Origin: Blasia pusilla
Lineage: Eukaryota; Marchantiophyta; Marchantiopsida; Blasiales
Direction: 5' to 3'
Length of the DNA stretch: 64,000 bases
Assembly: GCA_050084515.1 (NCBI GenBank)
Contig: CM114272.1
Location: forward strand, 496,001-560,000
Shown: positions 11,238-20,413 of the stretch, piece by piece
Layout of the letters: every line of letters begins with the position of its first letter
Numbering within the stretch: the first letter of the stretch is position 1
Notes under the pieces: model-generated
Databases searched by the model: none
Seen by the model: the letters and a program-made list of their open reading frames with translations, nothing else
What the model was told of the DNA's origin: nothing
Position numbers and translations under genes: made by a program

Positions 11238-12191
11238 CGGGATTTCTTTGGAGGGATCAGCACTGGGTTAGCTGTTATTTTGCAAGCTGGAGTGCGCGTG
11301 CAGAAGTACGTGTATATGGAGATTGATGATGTTGCAAGGCGCGCTTCACTTCACGATGTGCCGCACTTACGCCTCCGTTTTTCTGACTTGTTGTCTGTGT
11401 CCGCCATTCAGGGTTATGAGAGTTGCCTACCAAGGGACATTTCATTTTTGGGGGCGTAGGACTTGGAGCAAATAGGGACCATAGACTTGGTCATTGTCGG
11501 TTGGCCATGTCAAGGTCTGTCGAATGTTGGACGGGGTAGCGGATAAGCTAACTCTTGGTCCATGTTATTTTGGGAGATGATGCGGATCTTGCAACACTTG
11601 CAAGAGCATCAATCTTGTCCTCCAGCATACATTCTAGAGAATGTTCTGATTTTGGACGATTCGAGGACCCGTATGGTGACGAGTGCACATCAGGTGCGCG
11701 CATGGATCAGCCCGGAAATTTTTTTGGATGTGGCGAGTGTGAGTTCATGAGCACATCACCCGGGTCTTTGGTGGACCAAATTGGTGGCACATGAGGTTTT
11801 GTGGAGGGCGTATGTGAGAGTGGAGCGCCCCTCCAATTTGTTGGTGGATTCTATTCTAGATCCAGGTCGTGGATCACAGGTAGTGAGGCACGATGATCGA
11901 CCGACGTTCATTGTGATCAACAGGATTGGCATGCCACGGGCAATCTTTCCATATTTGTAAGTTTTCATGCTTCCCATGCATTCAAGGAGGCCGGACCTGA
12001 CTTGGTTTGGGATGACCAGATATAGAGGTTAGTGGAGCCCAACGTCGATGAGAAAGAGCGAGCGATGGGATTCCCCACAGGAGGGACAGTAGTACCGTCA
12101 CTATCAGAGGCATCAAGACCTCATGTCTTGGGTCAAGAGATGGACCTGAACTGCTTGATGTGGATTTTCAGCTTAGGAGTAGTTGAGCAAC
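11235..12191 (+). pseudogene. Cytosine-5 DNA methyltransferase domain of a Ty3/gypsy polyprotein
   Basis: The plus strand keeps the ordered catalytic motifs of a C5 DNA methyltransferase. Motif I is FGGISTGLAV (from 11244), with an acidic MEID soon after. Motif IV is GWPCQGLS, with the catalytic Pro-Cys at 11505-11510. Motif VI is the ENV triplet at 11637-11645. Motif VIII is AHHPGLWW at 11751-11774. Motif X is ERAMGFPTG...LGQEMDLN, at about 12056-12155. The linear order and the TGL and LGxxxDLN signatures are closest to DNMT3-like enzymes rather than permuted DRM enzymes; this assignment is inferred. Four stops interrupt one frame (11457, 11544, 11748, 11958), and motif X lies in another frame, so the copy is dead. 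Motif I sits against the head-to-head junction, so anything N-terminal is lost. Reverse transcriptase follows about 450 bp downstream. Confidence 0.85.
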
Positions 12192-12587
12192 GTCGTTTGC
12201 GGATGCGACAAATCATAGTTGTTGCGTTGGTGAGCCCCATGCCTACCAAGACGATTGAGCGAGTGGTTGGGGGCAAGATCGGAGGAGATCAACACATTAG
12301 GGATGATCGAGAGAGACATCCTTGGACTTCTTGGGATGTTTTGCAGGTAAGCCAGAAGATGATAGCCACAACATTGAGCGTGGTTTCGGGTACTGCACGT
12401 GGAGATGAGAGTTGTGTTGTCCGAGACGGGGTTGCACCATAGCAACCACCGACACTCGCGTTGGAGAGTCCTACCATAGTCACGATGGAGACTTGGGAGC
12501 CAAATATGGGCCCTAAGTTGACTGGAGGAGAGCGGCGCCAGATACACCACCTCCTTAGAAGTTATAGGAGCTGTTTTTGCATTTAGT

Positions 12588-13530
12588 ATGCATGATTTGG
12601 GTACGCTGAAGGGTCTAGTGATCCGTATTGAGTTGTCGAGTGACACGCCGATCTTTCAACGACCCTACACGTTTAGTGACATGGAGAGGGCTCTGATTCA
12701 GACAAGGAGCCAGGACTTGGTTGGAGTAGGACTAGTGGAGATATCGCTAGGAGAGTATGCATCTGCCATTGTCATGCCCGCCAAGAAGGATGTGCATGGC
12801 AACTAGACGGATAGGCGGATGTGTGGAGATTACTTACCTATCAATCGGTAGATGAAGTGTGATAGGTATGCCATGCCCACCACTGAGGAGATCTTTGATG
12901 CTATCGAGCATGTGAAGGTCTTCAGTTCGTTAGATCTTCGAGCTGGATACCATCAGTTGCCTATCAAATTGGAGGACACGCAGAAGACGGCATTTTGGAG
13001 CATCGATCCTCATGGAAAGGATTATTTGTACCAGTGGCGGTTCTTACCATTCAGGTTAAAGAACGCCCCGGCTGAGTTTCAGAGGGTCATGGATAGGATC
13101 TTGGCACGTCTAGATTTTGCTAGGTGTTATATTGATGACATCATAGTCTTCAGCGCCATGGTTGAAGAGCATGAGCGACATCTAGAGGAGGTGTTTTGAG
13201 GATTGCAGCTACATCCAAGCAAGTGCAAGTTCTTTTATGACCAGATTGAGTACTTTGGTCATACAATATACCCAGAAGGCCTTGGTGTGTAGTAGACGAA
13301 GGTAGAGGCTATTTCACGCATTTCACGCCTTATAGATGTGAGTCGAGTTCGTGCATTCATGGGATTGGCGAACTTCTATAGACAATACGTCAAGGGTTTC
13401 AATTCCATTGCAAAGCCGCTAACCTTGCTGACCAAGGTGGATCAGGAGTGGCATTGGGGGGATGAGCAGGAGAGAGCATTTCAAGCTGCTCAAAAATATA
13501 TTGACGTCCATGCCCATATTGAGGTGACCA
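12588..13530 (+). pseudogene. Ty3/gypsy reverse transcriptase
   Basis: Continues the polyprotein downstream of the methyltransferase. Conserved blocks in order are a degenerate FxRPYxxSxxE region, CGDYLPINR, FSSLDLRAGYHQ, KTAFWS, WRFLPFRLKNAPAEFQ, the catalytic YIDD box at 13128-13139, and FMGLANFYRQYVKGF in the connection. The reading phase is retained over most of this stretch, but TAG or TGA stops occur at 12804, 12849, 13197 and 13291-13296. The phase changes before the RNase H domain. No recognisable protease lies between methyltransferase and RT; it may be lost or too degraded to see. Inactive. Confidence 0.88.
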
Positions 13531-13890
13531 ATGAGGGGGCGTCCTTTCCAATTGCATACGGATTGGAGCATGTTGGGGCTTGGAGCCGTGCTCACCCAAC
13601 ATGACGATGATGGTAGGGAGTTCATGGTGGCTTACGCTAGTCGCTCGAACAACACTGCAGAGGCAAAGTATAGCTCGTATGAGGGTGAGTGCTTGGCTGC
13701 GGTGTGGGCTCTCGCACATTTCAAGTGTTATCTATTTGGAATACCCTTTACCATCATTACTAGTCATCAGCCACTTAAGTGGTTGATGGAGTCCGACAAA
13801 CTTATAGGGAAGCTTACGAGGTGGGCTCTTTTGTTGCAAGAGAATGACTTCCAAATGGTGCATAGACCTAGGACGCTCAACCAAATGCAG
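13531..13890 (+). pseudogene. Ty3/gypsy RNase H domain
   Basis: Contains FQLHTDWSMLGLGAVL, FMVAYASRSNN, YSSYEGECLAAVWAL and QPLKWLM, the standard order for a gypsy RNase H. The usual Asp of the TDHQPL block is Ser here (codon at 13762-13764), a likely loss of a metal ligand. It is one frame off the RT stretch, so a frameshift separates them. Confidence 0.85.
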
Positions 13891-13967
13891 ATGGTTCGAG
13901 CCGTAACCCATGCCCGAGTCAACGAGATGCGATTGGAGCTCATTGGCATGGTGAGAGTGATGAGGAG

Positions 13968-15186
13968 TTGGTGCCAGGATGGCATGCGTCAGCCTATTTG
14001 GGCTTATTGGCTATGGAGAGTCAGATTGTTGAGACTTCGATGGCGAGATCTAATAAAGAGTCCTTAGATCTAGAGGCCGGTGAGGAGATGACAAGTGGTC
14101 GAGACATTCACAATGACGGAGTAGTCTTGGAGTACGTGCGTACATGTAGGGTCGCGAGCACATTGGGTGCTAGAGAGCGGGATCGGATCCTACAACGAGC
14201 CAGACGGTTCCGTTGGGAGGGGACACATGTGTTGCAAGTTTGGGAGGATGGTAGAGTGCGTGTGGTGCCTCATCCTTTGTAGAGAGCACATTTGGTGCGT
14301 CATGCCCATGAGAAGTTGGCTCATTTTGGAGTGAAGCGGACGTACAACTTGCTCAAGATACAATATTGGTGGCGAGGCATGCAGACTAACATTCAACAGT
14401 TTATTGCCAAGTGCATGGTGTGTGATTGAGTCCGAGCATCGTTCAATGCTCCGACTCCACAGTTTCATCCACTTTCGATCATGGGTTTAGGTTATAGATG
14501 GAGTTTGGATTTTGCAGAACCTTTGCCTTTGATGGAGGGTATGTCTTATGTATTGGTGGCGGTGGACCACTTCTCGAAGTGGATAGAGTTGGTTGCATTT
14601 CCTGACAAAGCAAGTGAGGGAGTAGCTTATGCCTTCCTAGATCAAGGCATGGGTCATTACGGCATACCAACTGAGGTGTTGACACACCAAGGTACAGAGT
14701 TTCGCGGGAAGTTTCAAGCCTTGTGTGATTAGGCGCTGATCGACCACCGCACTACTTCGCGAGATCATCCTGAGGCAGATGGACTAGCGGAGCGGGTTGT
14801 GCAGACGGTAAAGAGAGGATTACGCAAGTATGGCTTGTAGGGAGGTCACCTAGAAGATTGGGACCTCTAGTTGCCGTGGTTGGCAATGGGATACAGATTC
14901 AGCAGGCAGGCATCCTTAGCGTCTTTCTCACCATACTTGCTTTTGTATGGCCGAGAGCCAGATTTACCTGCGTCCATTCGTCGAGATGTTGGTGAGGTGT
15001 TGAATCTTGATGACCCTGATGTATGGATGAGAGCATGTTCATAGAGGGCTCAGTTGTTTCGGAGATTGATGCCCATGGCGTTTGAGAACTTGGTGATTGC
15101 GCAACATCGGGATACATTCACGTATGCGACTATTTCGGGGGGTGGGGGTGGTTATCGACCTACTATCCGGAGGTTTAATCAGGAGA
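13968..15186 (+). pseudogene. Ty3/gypsy integrase (HHCC and catalytic core)
   Basis: The zinc-binding HHCC module (HAHEKLAHFGVKRTYNLL...CMVC) spans about 14300-14425. The core holds SLDF near 14502, the second catalytic block with LTHQGTEF in place of the usual LTDQGTEF (Asp to His, codon 14685-14687), and the third block HPEADGLAERVVQ near 14770. Further on come the LLLYGREPDLP and IRRDVGEVL segments seen in plant gypsy integrases. Stops at 14428, 14730, 14838, 14868 and 15042 break the frame. Several fit loss of a Gln CAG or an Arg CGA codon by one transition. The integrase is not functional. Confidence 0.88.
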
Positions 15187-15547
15187 CTTTCTCTACTTGC
15201 AACAGACGGCATCCACGACGTTGGATGTGACTATAGAGCGCACCATCTTGAGAGTGCATAAGGTTCTGCCATCAGGTGTTCTCTTATTGGAGGGACGCGA
15301 TGGTATGATTAAGAAGGACCATATGCATAATTGTACGTCGTGTCACCTTCCAAACATTGACGGTACTATTGATTTGAGCTTAGTAGTAGTTCTTGAAGGC
15401 TTGCGATGTATGTTGTGTGGTTCTGCCTGCGGTGTAGCCACTATGCTAGTCTGTGATGGATGTTCGAGAGGATGGCATATGGCATGTTTGACGCCACCTC
15501 TCACTAAGGTTCCTTAGGGACAATGGATGTCTCCCACATGTACATAG
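15187..15547 (+). pseudogene. Integrase C-terminal module fused to a PHD finger
   Basis: After the integrase core, a beta-rich C-terminal module (FLYLQQTAS...LPSGVLLLEGRDGM) leads into a C4HC3 PHD finger at 15407-15541. The ligands are CMLC, then VCDGC, then GWHMAC, then MSPTC, where one Cys of the last pair is Ser (the antisense copy keeps that Cys). PHD fingers generally bind histone H3 tails. Here the finger takes the position that a chromodomain has in chromoviruses, so a targeting role is a reasonable inference. A TAG at 15515 precedes the last two ligands. Confidence 0.8.
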
Positions 15548-16123
15548 CGTAGGTAATTCTATATTCCAACTGGTGTCTATAACATGGAAGATAAGAAGGC
15601 GACTAATGATAGGGCCATATGAGCACCCGGCGTTCTTGCTCTTAGCGTCCGAGAGATGTATGTCATGGTAGGTAGGGATAGATGGCTATTTGGAGTTAGA
15701 GGGATCTAACCACCAGCTAGGAGGGCCATTAGAGATATTTTGGCACTTCTTGTCTCGTTGTTTAGATGCCATGAGTTAGCATGGGATCGTGCGTGTTTGT
15801 GTGTATGTTTGGTGACAGCGATGTATGTTGTATAGCGATGTGTATGCGTACGAAAACTATTACGTATTTTAGGATAGATCAATGAGATCTAGTAGAGCGT
15901 CTTTGCAAGTAGTGGAGGACATGCTTTGGAGGTCGAGGATGATCTGTTGAGGCCCCAAGAAACTCGAGAGAGCAGGTTTCCCTTTCATTTCGGTTCATTT
16001 GGAGCCATATTGAGGAACTACCTATTTCAGGTAAGTACCATTTTGAATATATATCGTGTGTGTTTGTGTGTGTGTTCGGTGATGGCGAAGTATGTTATGT
16101 AGCAATGTGTATGCGCATGACAC
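15548..16123. mobile_element. 3' untranslated/LTR-proximal part of the gypsy element
   Basis: Non-coding DNA that aligns in reverse with 9600-10580, the equivalent region beyond the antisense PHD copy. It includes two related blocks around GTGTGTTTGTGTG (near 15800 and 16050). No clear LTR ends or polypurine tract could be set. The element ends against another antisense fragment at about 16124. Confidence 0.5.
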
Positions 16124-16790
16124 ATGGCAAATGGAGGTCCCAATCTCCTAGGTGACCTCACTATAAGCCATACTTACGTAAACCTCTCTTCACTGTCTAC
16201 ACAACACCCTCCGCTAGTCTATCCACCCCAAAATGATCTCGCGAAGTGGTGTAGTGGTCGATTAGTGTCTGATCACACAAAAAATCCCCATGAAACTCGG
16301 TATCCTTGTCTATCAACACCTCAACTATACGCTACTCCCTCACTTGCTTTATCAGGGAATGCAACTAACTCTATCCACTTCAAAAAGTGCTCTACCATCA
16401 CCAACACATAATAATCATGGCGCTCTATAAAAGGTAAGGATCTTGCAAAATCCAAACTCCATCTATAACCTAAATCCATAATCGGAAATTGATACAACTA
16501 TGGAGTTAGAGCATTGAATGATGTCAAGACTCAATCATACACCATGCATCTACCAACAAATTGTTGAACATTAGTTTGCATGCCTCGCCATCAATACTAT
16601 ATCTGAAACAAGTTGTACGTCCGCTTCACTCCAAAGTGACCCCACTTCTTGTGGGCATTCTACACCAAAGATACTCTCTACAAAGGATGGGCACTACACA
16701 TACTCTACCATCCTCCCAAACTCCTAACACATGTATCCCCTCCTACCAAAACCAACTACTTCCCTATAGGATTGAAGGGTTACAGACCGA
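16124..16790 (-). pseudogene. Ty3/gypsy integrase fragment, antisense copy 3
   Basis: The reverse strand carries the integrase core (FRYRWSLDFA, then KWIELVAFPDKASEGVAY) and, further toward 16790, the HHCC region, closely matching 14200-14830 of the plus copy. Multiple stops and frameshifts are present. The missing continuation is found on the same strand at 18740-18990, so this copy was split by the intervening insertions. Confidence 0.75.
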
Positions 16791-16794
16791 AAAG

Positions 16795-17420
16795 TCCGTG
16801 TCCGTGGATATATCCATGTCTACGGATTTATGTCCGTCACATGGACGGATATGTCGGTACGGACCCGAGCCCGAGCCCGCACTCAAGCCCGCATGCAACC
16901 CGCACCCGTTGATTGGCCTGTAGTCCGGCCTGGGGCGAGCCTTTAGTGCTGGCTCAAAGCACGTCCTTAGTCCGCATGCGGGCTCAAGGCTCGCAAATTT
17001 TGGTCCAAAATTTAGGTCCAACGGATCAAACTTTTGGTCTGCTGGTTTTGCGGACCCTCTAGCCCACGCTCTATTCGCCTCGAGCTCGCGCCTGCCTGCA
17101 CATGCCCGTCTAGAGCCTGCGCCCGCCCGCCTACCCTAGCTCGCGCCTACCCACGCCTGCCTTCAAAGCCTGCGCCTTCCCGACCTAGCCCGTCCGGAGC
17201 CCGCACCTGCTTGCTCGGAGCTCACACCCAATCAGACCTTTGCCCTAGCTTGCCCGCCCTAGCTTGCGTCTGCCCGCCTCGAGCCGCATATGCTCGACTA
17301 GAGTGCATTTGCCTCAAGCCCGCTCCTACCCACCTCGAGCTTCTGCCTATCCGCACCCAGTCAGCCCTTAGCCCGCGCCTGCCCGCTTGGAGTCCGCGTC
17401 TAGCCCGCCTTGCATGTCAT
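16795..17420. repeat. GC-rich degenerate repeat tract
   Basis: Starts with GTCCGTGTCCGTGGAT-type sequence related to 20705-20760, then passes into a degenerate CGCCTGCCCGCCTCGAGCC-like repeat rich in Pro/Ala/Cys codons when read through. Base composition contrasts sharply with the AT-rich neighbours. It lies inside the split antisense gypsy copy. Confidence 0.65.
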
Positions 17421-17440
17421 AAAATGGATGAGGGCTCCGT

Positions 17441-18698
17441 TGTCGTGTTGAGAGCCTTTCTTCGAGTAAGGGCAAACGTGGTTGATGCAAGTCAAACTCT
17501 ATAATAATTTCTCCTTTTTCTATAATAATTTCTCCTACAAAATTATTATGTAAATCCTCCATTCTCTCACGACAGGAATCACGAATGGTATTGCCAAGGC
17601 GATCAGTTCTTCATAACATGGAACCCCAAAATTCCTAACTATGAAGTCTCTGTAAACTACTTTACGTTTGTACACAAGGAAAATAACACTACTAGTGTTA
17701 AATCCTACTTGAGGAGGCATATTGACGTCCATGGATAACTATATAAGGACATACAAAGTGCAATCCCATGTCCTTCCGTACGTGACTATAGGAAGAATCA
17801 CCAGAGTTGGAGATTGCATGACTTGTTCATGAACGCGTCCCCAAAATAATAAACTAGATAGCGAGTGAACCGGTGCTTATCTACAAAGAGGAGCTTGAAG
17901 TGGTAAGGGTTAAGGAAAGGAAAATCCTGCAAAACTCGTGCTCCACCCCTATCCATACTTGATAAACGTCATCTACTCTCCTCTAGAATGGGATTTGGCG
18001 GAGTTGCTCTCCCAAGAGGGATAATCCCCTCTCATTGGGAAAATAACAAGCCAAAACATTCCCTATTTCTAGTATGATTAAACTCATCTAAAGTGACAAG
18101 TCTCTCATCTCCACGCATACCACATTCAAAAAACCTCTTGAAGAATAGACCAAGGTCAAGTTACTCTCCCAATAGGGATAATACACTCTCATTGGAAGAG
18201 CAAGCAATCTCAAAGTCATACACTCAAGAGTGACACGAAAGGCTCAAGATGTGAAGTGGAAGGTGATGAACTCTTGAAGGTCCCTCTTCTTTATATACTC
18301 ACAAAGCATCCACAAGAGTACGAAATAGGGCTAATCTTATTTTGTGCCACATGGCTTCCTCTCAAAACTTAGCCAGTTACATTTTGACACAAGTAGATTA
18401 TCTTTTATCTCTTCCAAAATATCCTCTTTTACTCCCTTCATATCTTCCAAACTACCCTACCTACCAAGATTACTTTTGCTTTTGTTTCATTAAAGCACCA
18501 ACCCTACAACTTAACTTTTCTAATCTCATCTTTTAATTATTATCTCTTTTCCTAAAGTTCCCGTGCAAATAATTTACCCTAAAGAGGTTTAAACATGGGA
18601 TTTCATTTTCCTAGGCTAATTTACTTAATACAAATGAAACTCTCTCTAACATTTAATCATAGAGGAGTTTACATAATGGATGATTTTATTATACGACA
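17441..18698. repeat. Solo LTR, copy 2 (1,258 bp), with CCGT target duplication
   Basis: Starts TGTCGTG, ends ATACGACA, and is flanked on both sides by CCGT (17437-17440 and 18699-18702), a 4-bp target duplication. It is homologous along its length to 5347-6610. No internal coding region lies within these limits, so it is a solo LTR produced by LTR-LTR recombination. It sits in the split antisense gypsy copy and is therefore younger than that copy. A TATA-like CTATATAAGG is present near 17738. Confidence 0.85.
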
Positions 18699-18739
18699 CC
18701 GTCATCTTGGGTCGAGGTTACAGGCTCGGGCATGTCCGA

Positions 18740-18990
18740 GAATATGTCCAAACTTGTGTGTTTGCGTGTAACCTTGGTAGGATCCGATCCCATTCTTTAG
18801 CACCCACTATGCTCGCGATGCTTCCAATACGCAAGTACTCCTAGACTACTCCATCCTTGTGAATATCTCGGCCACCTATCGCCTCCTCACTAGCTTTTAA
18901 ATCTAAGGATTCTCCATTAGATCTCACAATCAAAGTCTCAAGAATAATCTGGCTCTCCATAGCCAACAAGCTCCGAGATGTCACACTTCA
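18740..18990 (-). pseudogene. Ty3/gypsy inter-domain fragment, continuation of copy 3
   Basis: The reverse strand reads LLAMESQIILETLIVRSN, then a GRDIHKDGVV block, then GAKEWDRILPR, matching about 13990-14180 of the plus-strand copy, between RNase H and integrase. With 16124-16790 it forms one antisense element interrupted by about 1.95 kb of inserted DNA. Confidence 0.75.
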
Positions 18991-20338
18991 TATGTATATT
19001 TCTAGATCCACTTGCGGCTAGCTCTTCTTTCGACATTCCTTAAAACTTTCTTTTGGGAATTTTTTTAAGTCGACATGCTATAAATCTAGCTAGTAAAAAA
19101 TACCCTTAAATCAAAATTTTCCTAATTAAACCCTACCTTCACTAAGTTGATAGAATTTCAACTGAAATTTTATTTTCAACTGCAAATTGACATTGAAGAT
19201 AGTAATTTGCATCAATATATAAGAACCATATGACATTGTGATTGCATATAATTTTATTTGTGATCCCTCGACTTGTTGGCTTATCAAGTAATCATCAATC
19301 ACTATCTTATCATGAGGGTCTAGATGCCAAACTATGTTATCTAAACTAACTTAAACTATTTTATGTCATAGTCACTAAACATAAAATTGACTCTACATTT
19401 ATTTTAACTAAATCATTTTTTTCATATGAGCATTTCAAATTTTGAGTTGAACCTATTGGCTTAAACTAGTTGGAAAGAGAGAGACTTACTGACTGTACTT
19501 ATTAAGTAGTGCGTGTCATAGCCTTGTGACCATGGTCGCGGCACCATGATTGGACGGTGTTGAGAGGGTGAGAGCGAGGGGGAGGGAGAGAGAATGAATA
19601 AATGAAAATACATTTATTGTCCACAGGGACCCTATAGGGCCATGGGACAGATAGAGAGAGACAAGGTGGGATGAGAGCTAAGGTCGTGCAAGAAGGAGCA
19701 TTACCCTTCTAGAGAGGGAAATTGGGGCTACCTTGTTAAGATGATCTTGATGGAGATCTCGAGGAGAGAAGGTGTTCGTGTAAACTTGAGCACTATCCTT
19801 CAAGCTGCCAACAACGGGTTTGTAAGTGACGCGCATGTATTCCTTGATGGGGATGAGACGGAACTCGACACCCACGAGGAGCCCGAGAGAACAATGAGAC
19901 CAAGGAATGGCTTTGAAAAGATTGGCGTATTCGTTCTTGGCTGTTGCTCGGACCATCCGACAGTCGGCCAACAAAATTATCAAACACAATGCACATTTCG
20001 TCAAAGAGCCCGTAGATGTAGCTACTGCCTTTGATGTCATATCCGTTGTCTCCAAGATGTAGGGGATCGTGAGAATATGCGGATTTGAGGAAGAAGAAGA
20101 GGGATGAGAATGGTGAGCAGAAGAGAGTGCCTATTGCCGTTCACAAGATACGACCGACCGCTGAAACTCATACCAAGAAAGAAAGGAGAGCTATACTTAG
20201 ACACAATATCAAGTGAGAGTTGGGAAAGACGATGAGAAATCAATAAAGGCCGGTGCTGGCAGCATCACATTCATGAAATGCAACATAATGAGCATGGCAT
20301 GAGACGAAGCTAGGCAATGCATTCTCAATGTAAATGCA
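18991..20338. other. No supported gene
   Basis: AT-rich to 19,500. A minus-strand open stretch at 20055-19678 (125 aa) is overlapped by open stretches in other frames and resembles disrupted coding DNA. I cannot assign it. A GAGAGGG-rich patch lies near 19,560-19,595. Confidence 0.35.
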
Positions 20339-20413
20339 CCAAAAAAAAGGTGGAAAATGGTGCAAAACACCATTGTCCACCTTTGTTTTGGAGAGAGAGA
20401 GAGAGAGAGAGCA
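20339..20413. repeat. 24-bp imperfect hairpin followed by (GA)n
   Basis: Arms at 20339-20362 and 20368-20391 pair over 24 bp with two mismatches and a 5-nt loop. A GAGAGA microsatellite runs on to about 20413. The arms include GGTGGAAAATGGTG and CACCATTGTCCACC. Confidence 0.7.

Noticed and set aside
17034-17504. 156-codon Pro/Ala/Cys-rich frame
   Set aside because: It is a read-through of a degenerate GC-rich repeat and runs on into the solo LTR.
19678-20055. 125-codon minus-strand frame as a gene
   Set aside because: Overlapping frames of similar length, no recognisable motif and no conserved start.
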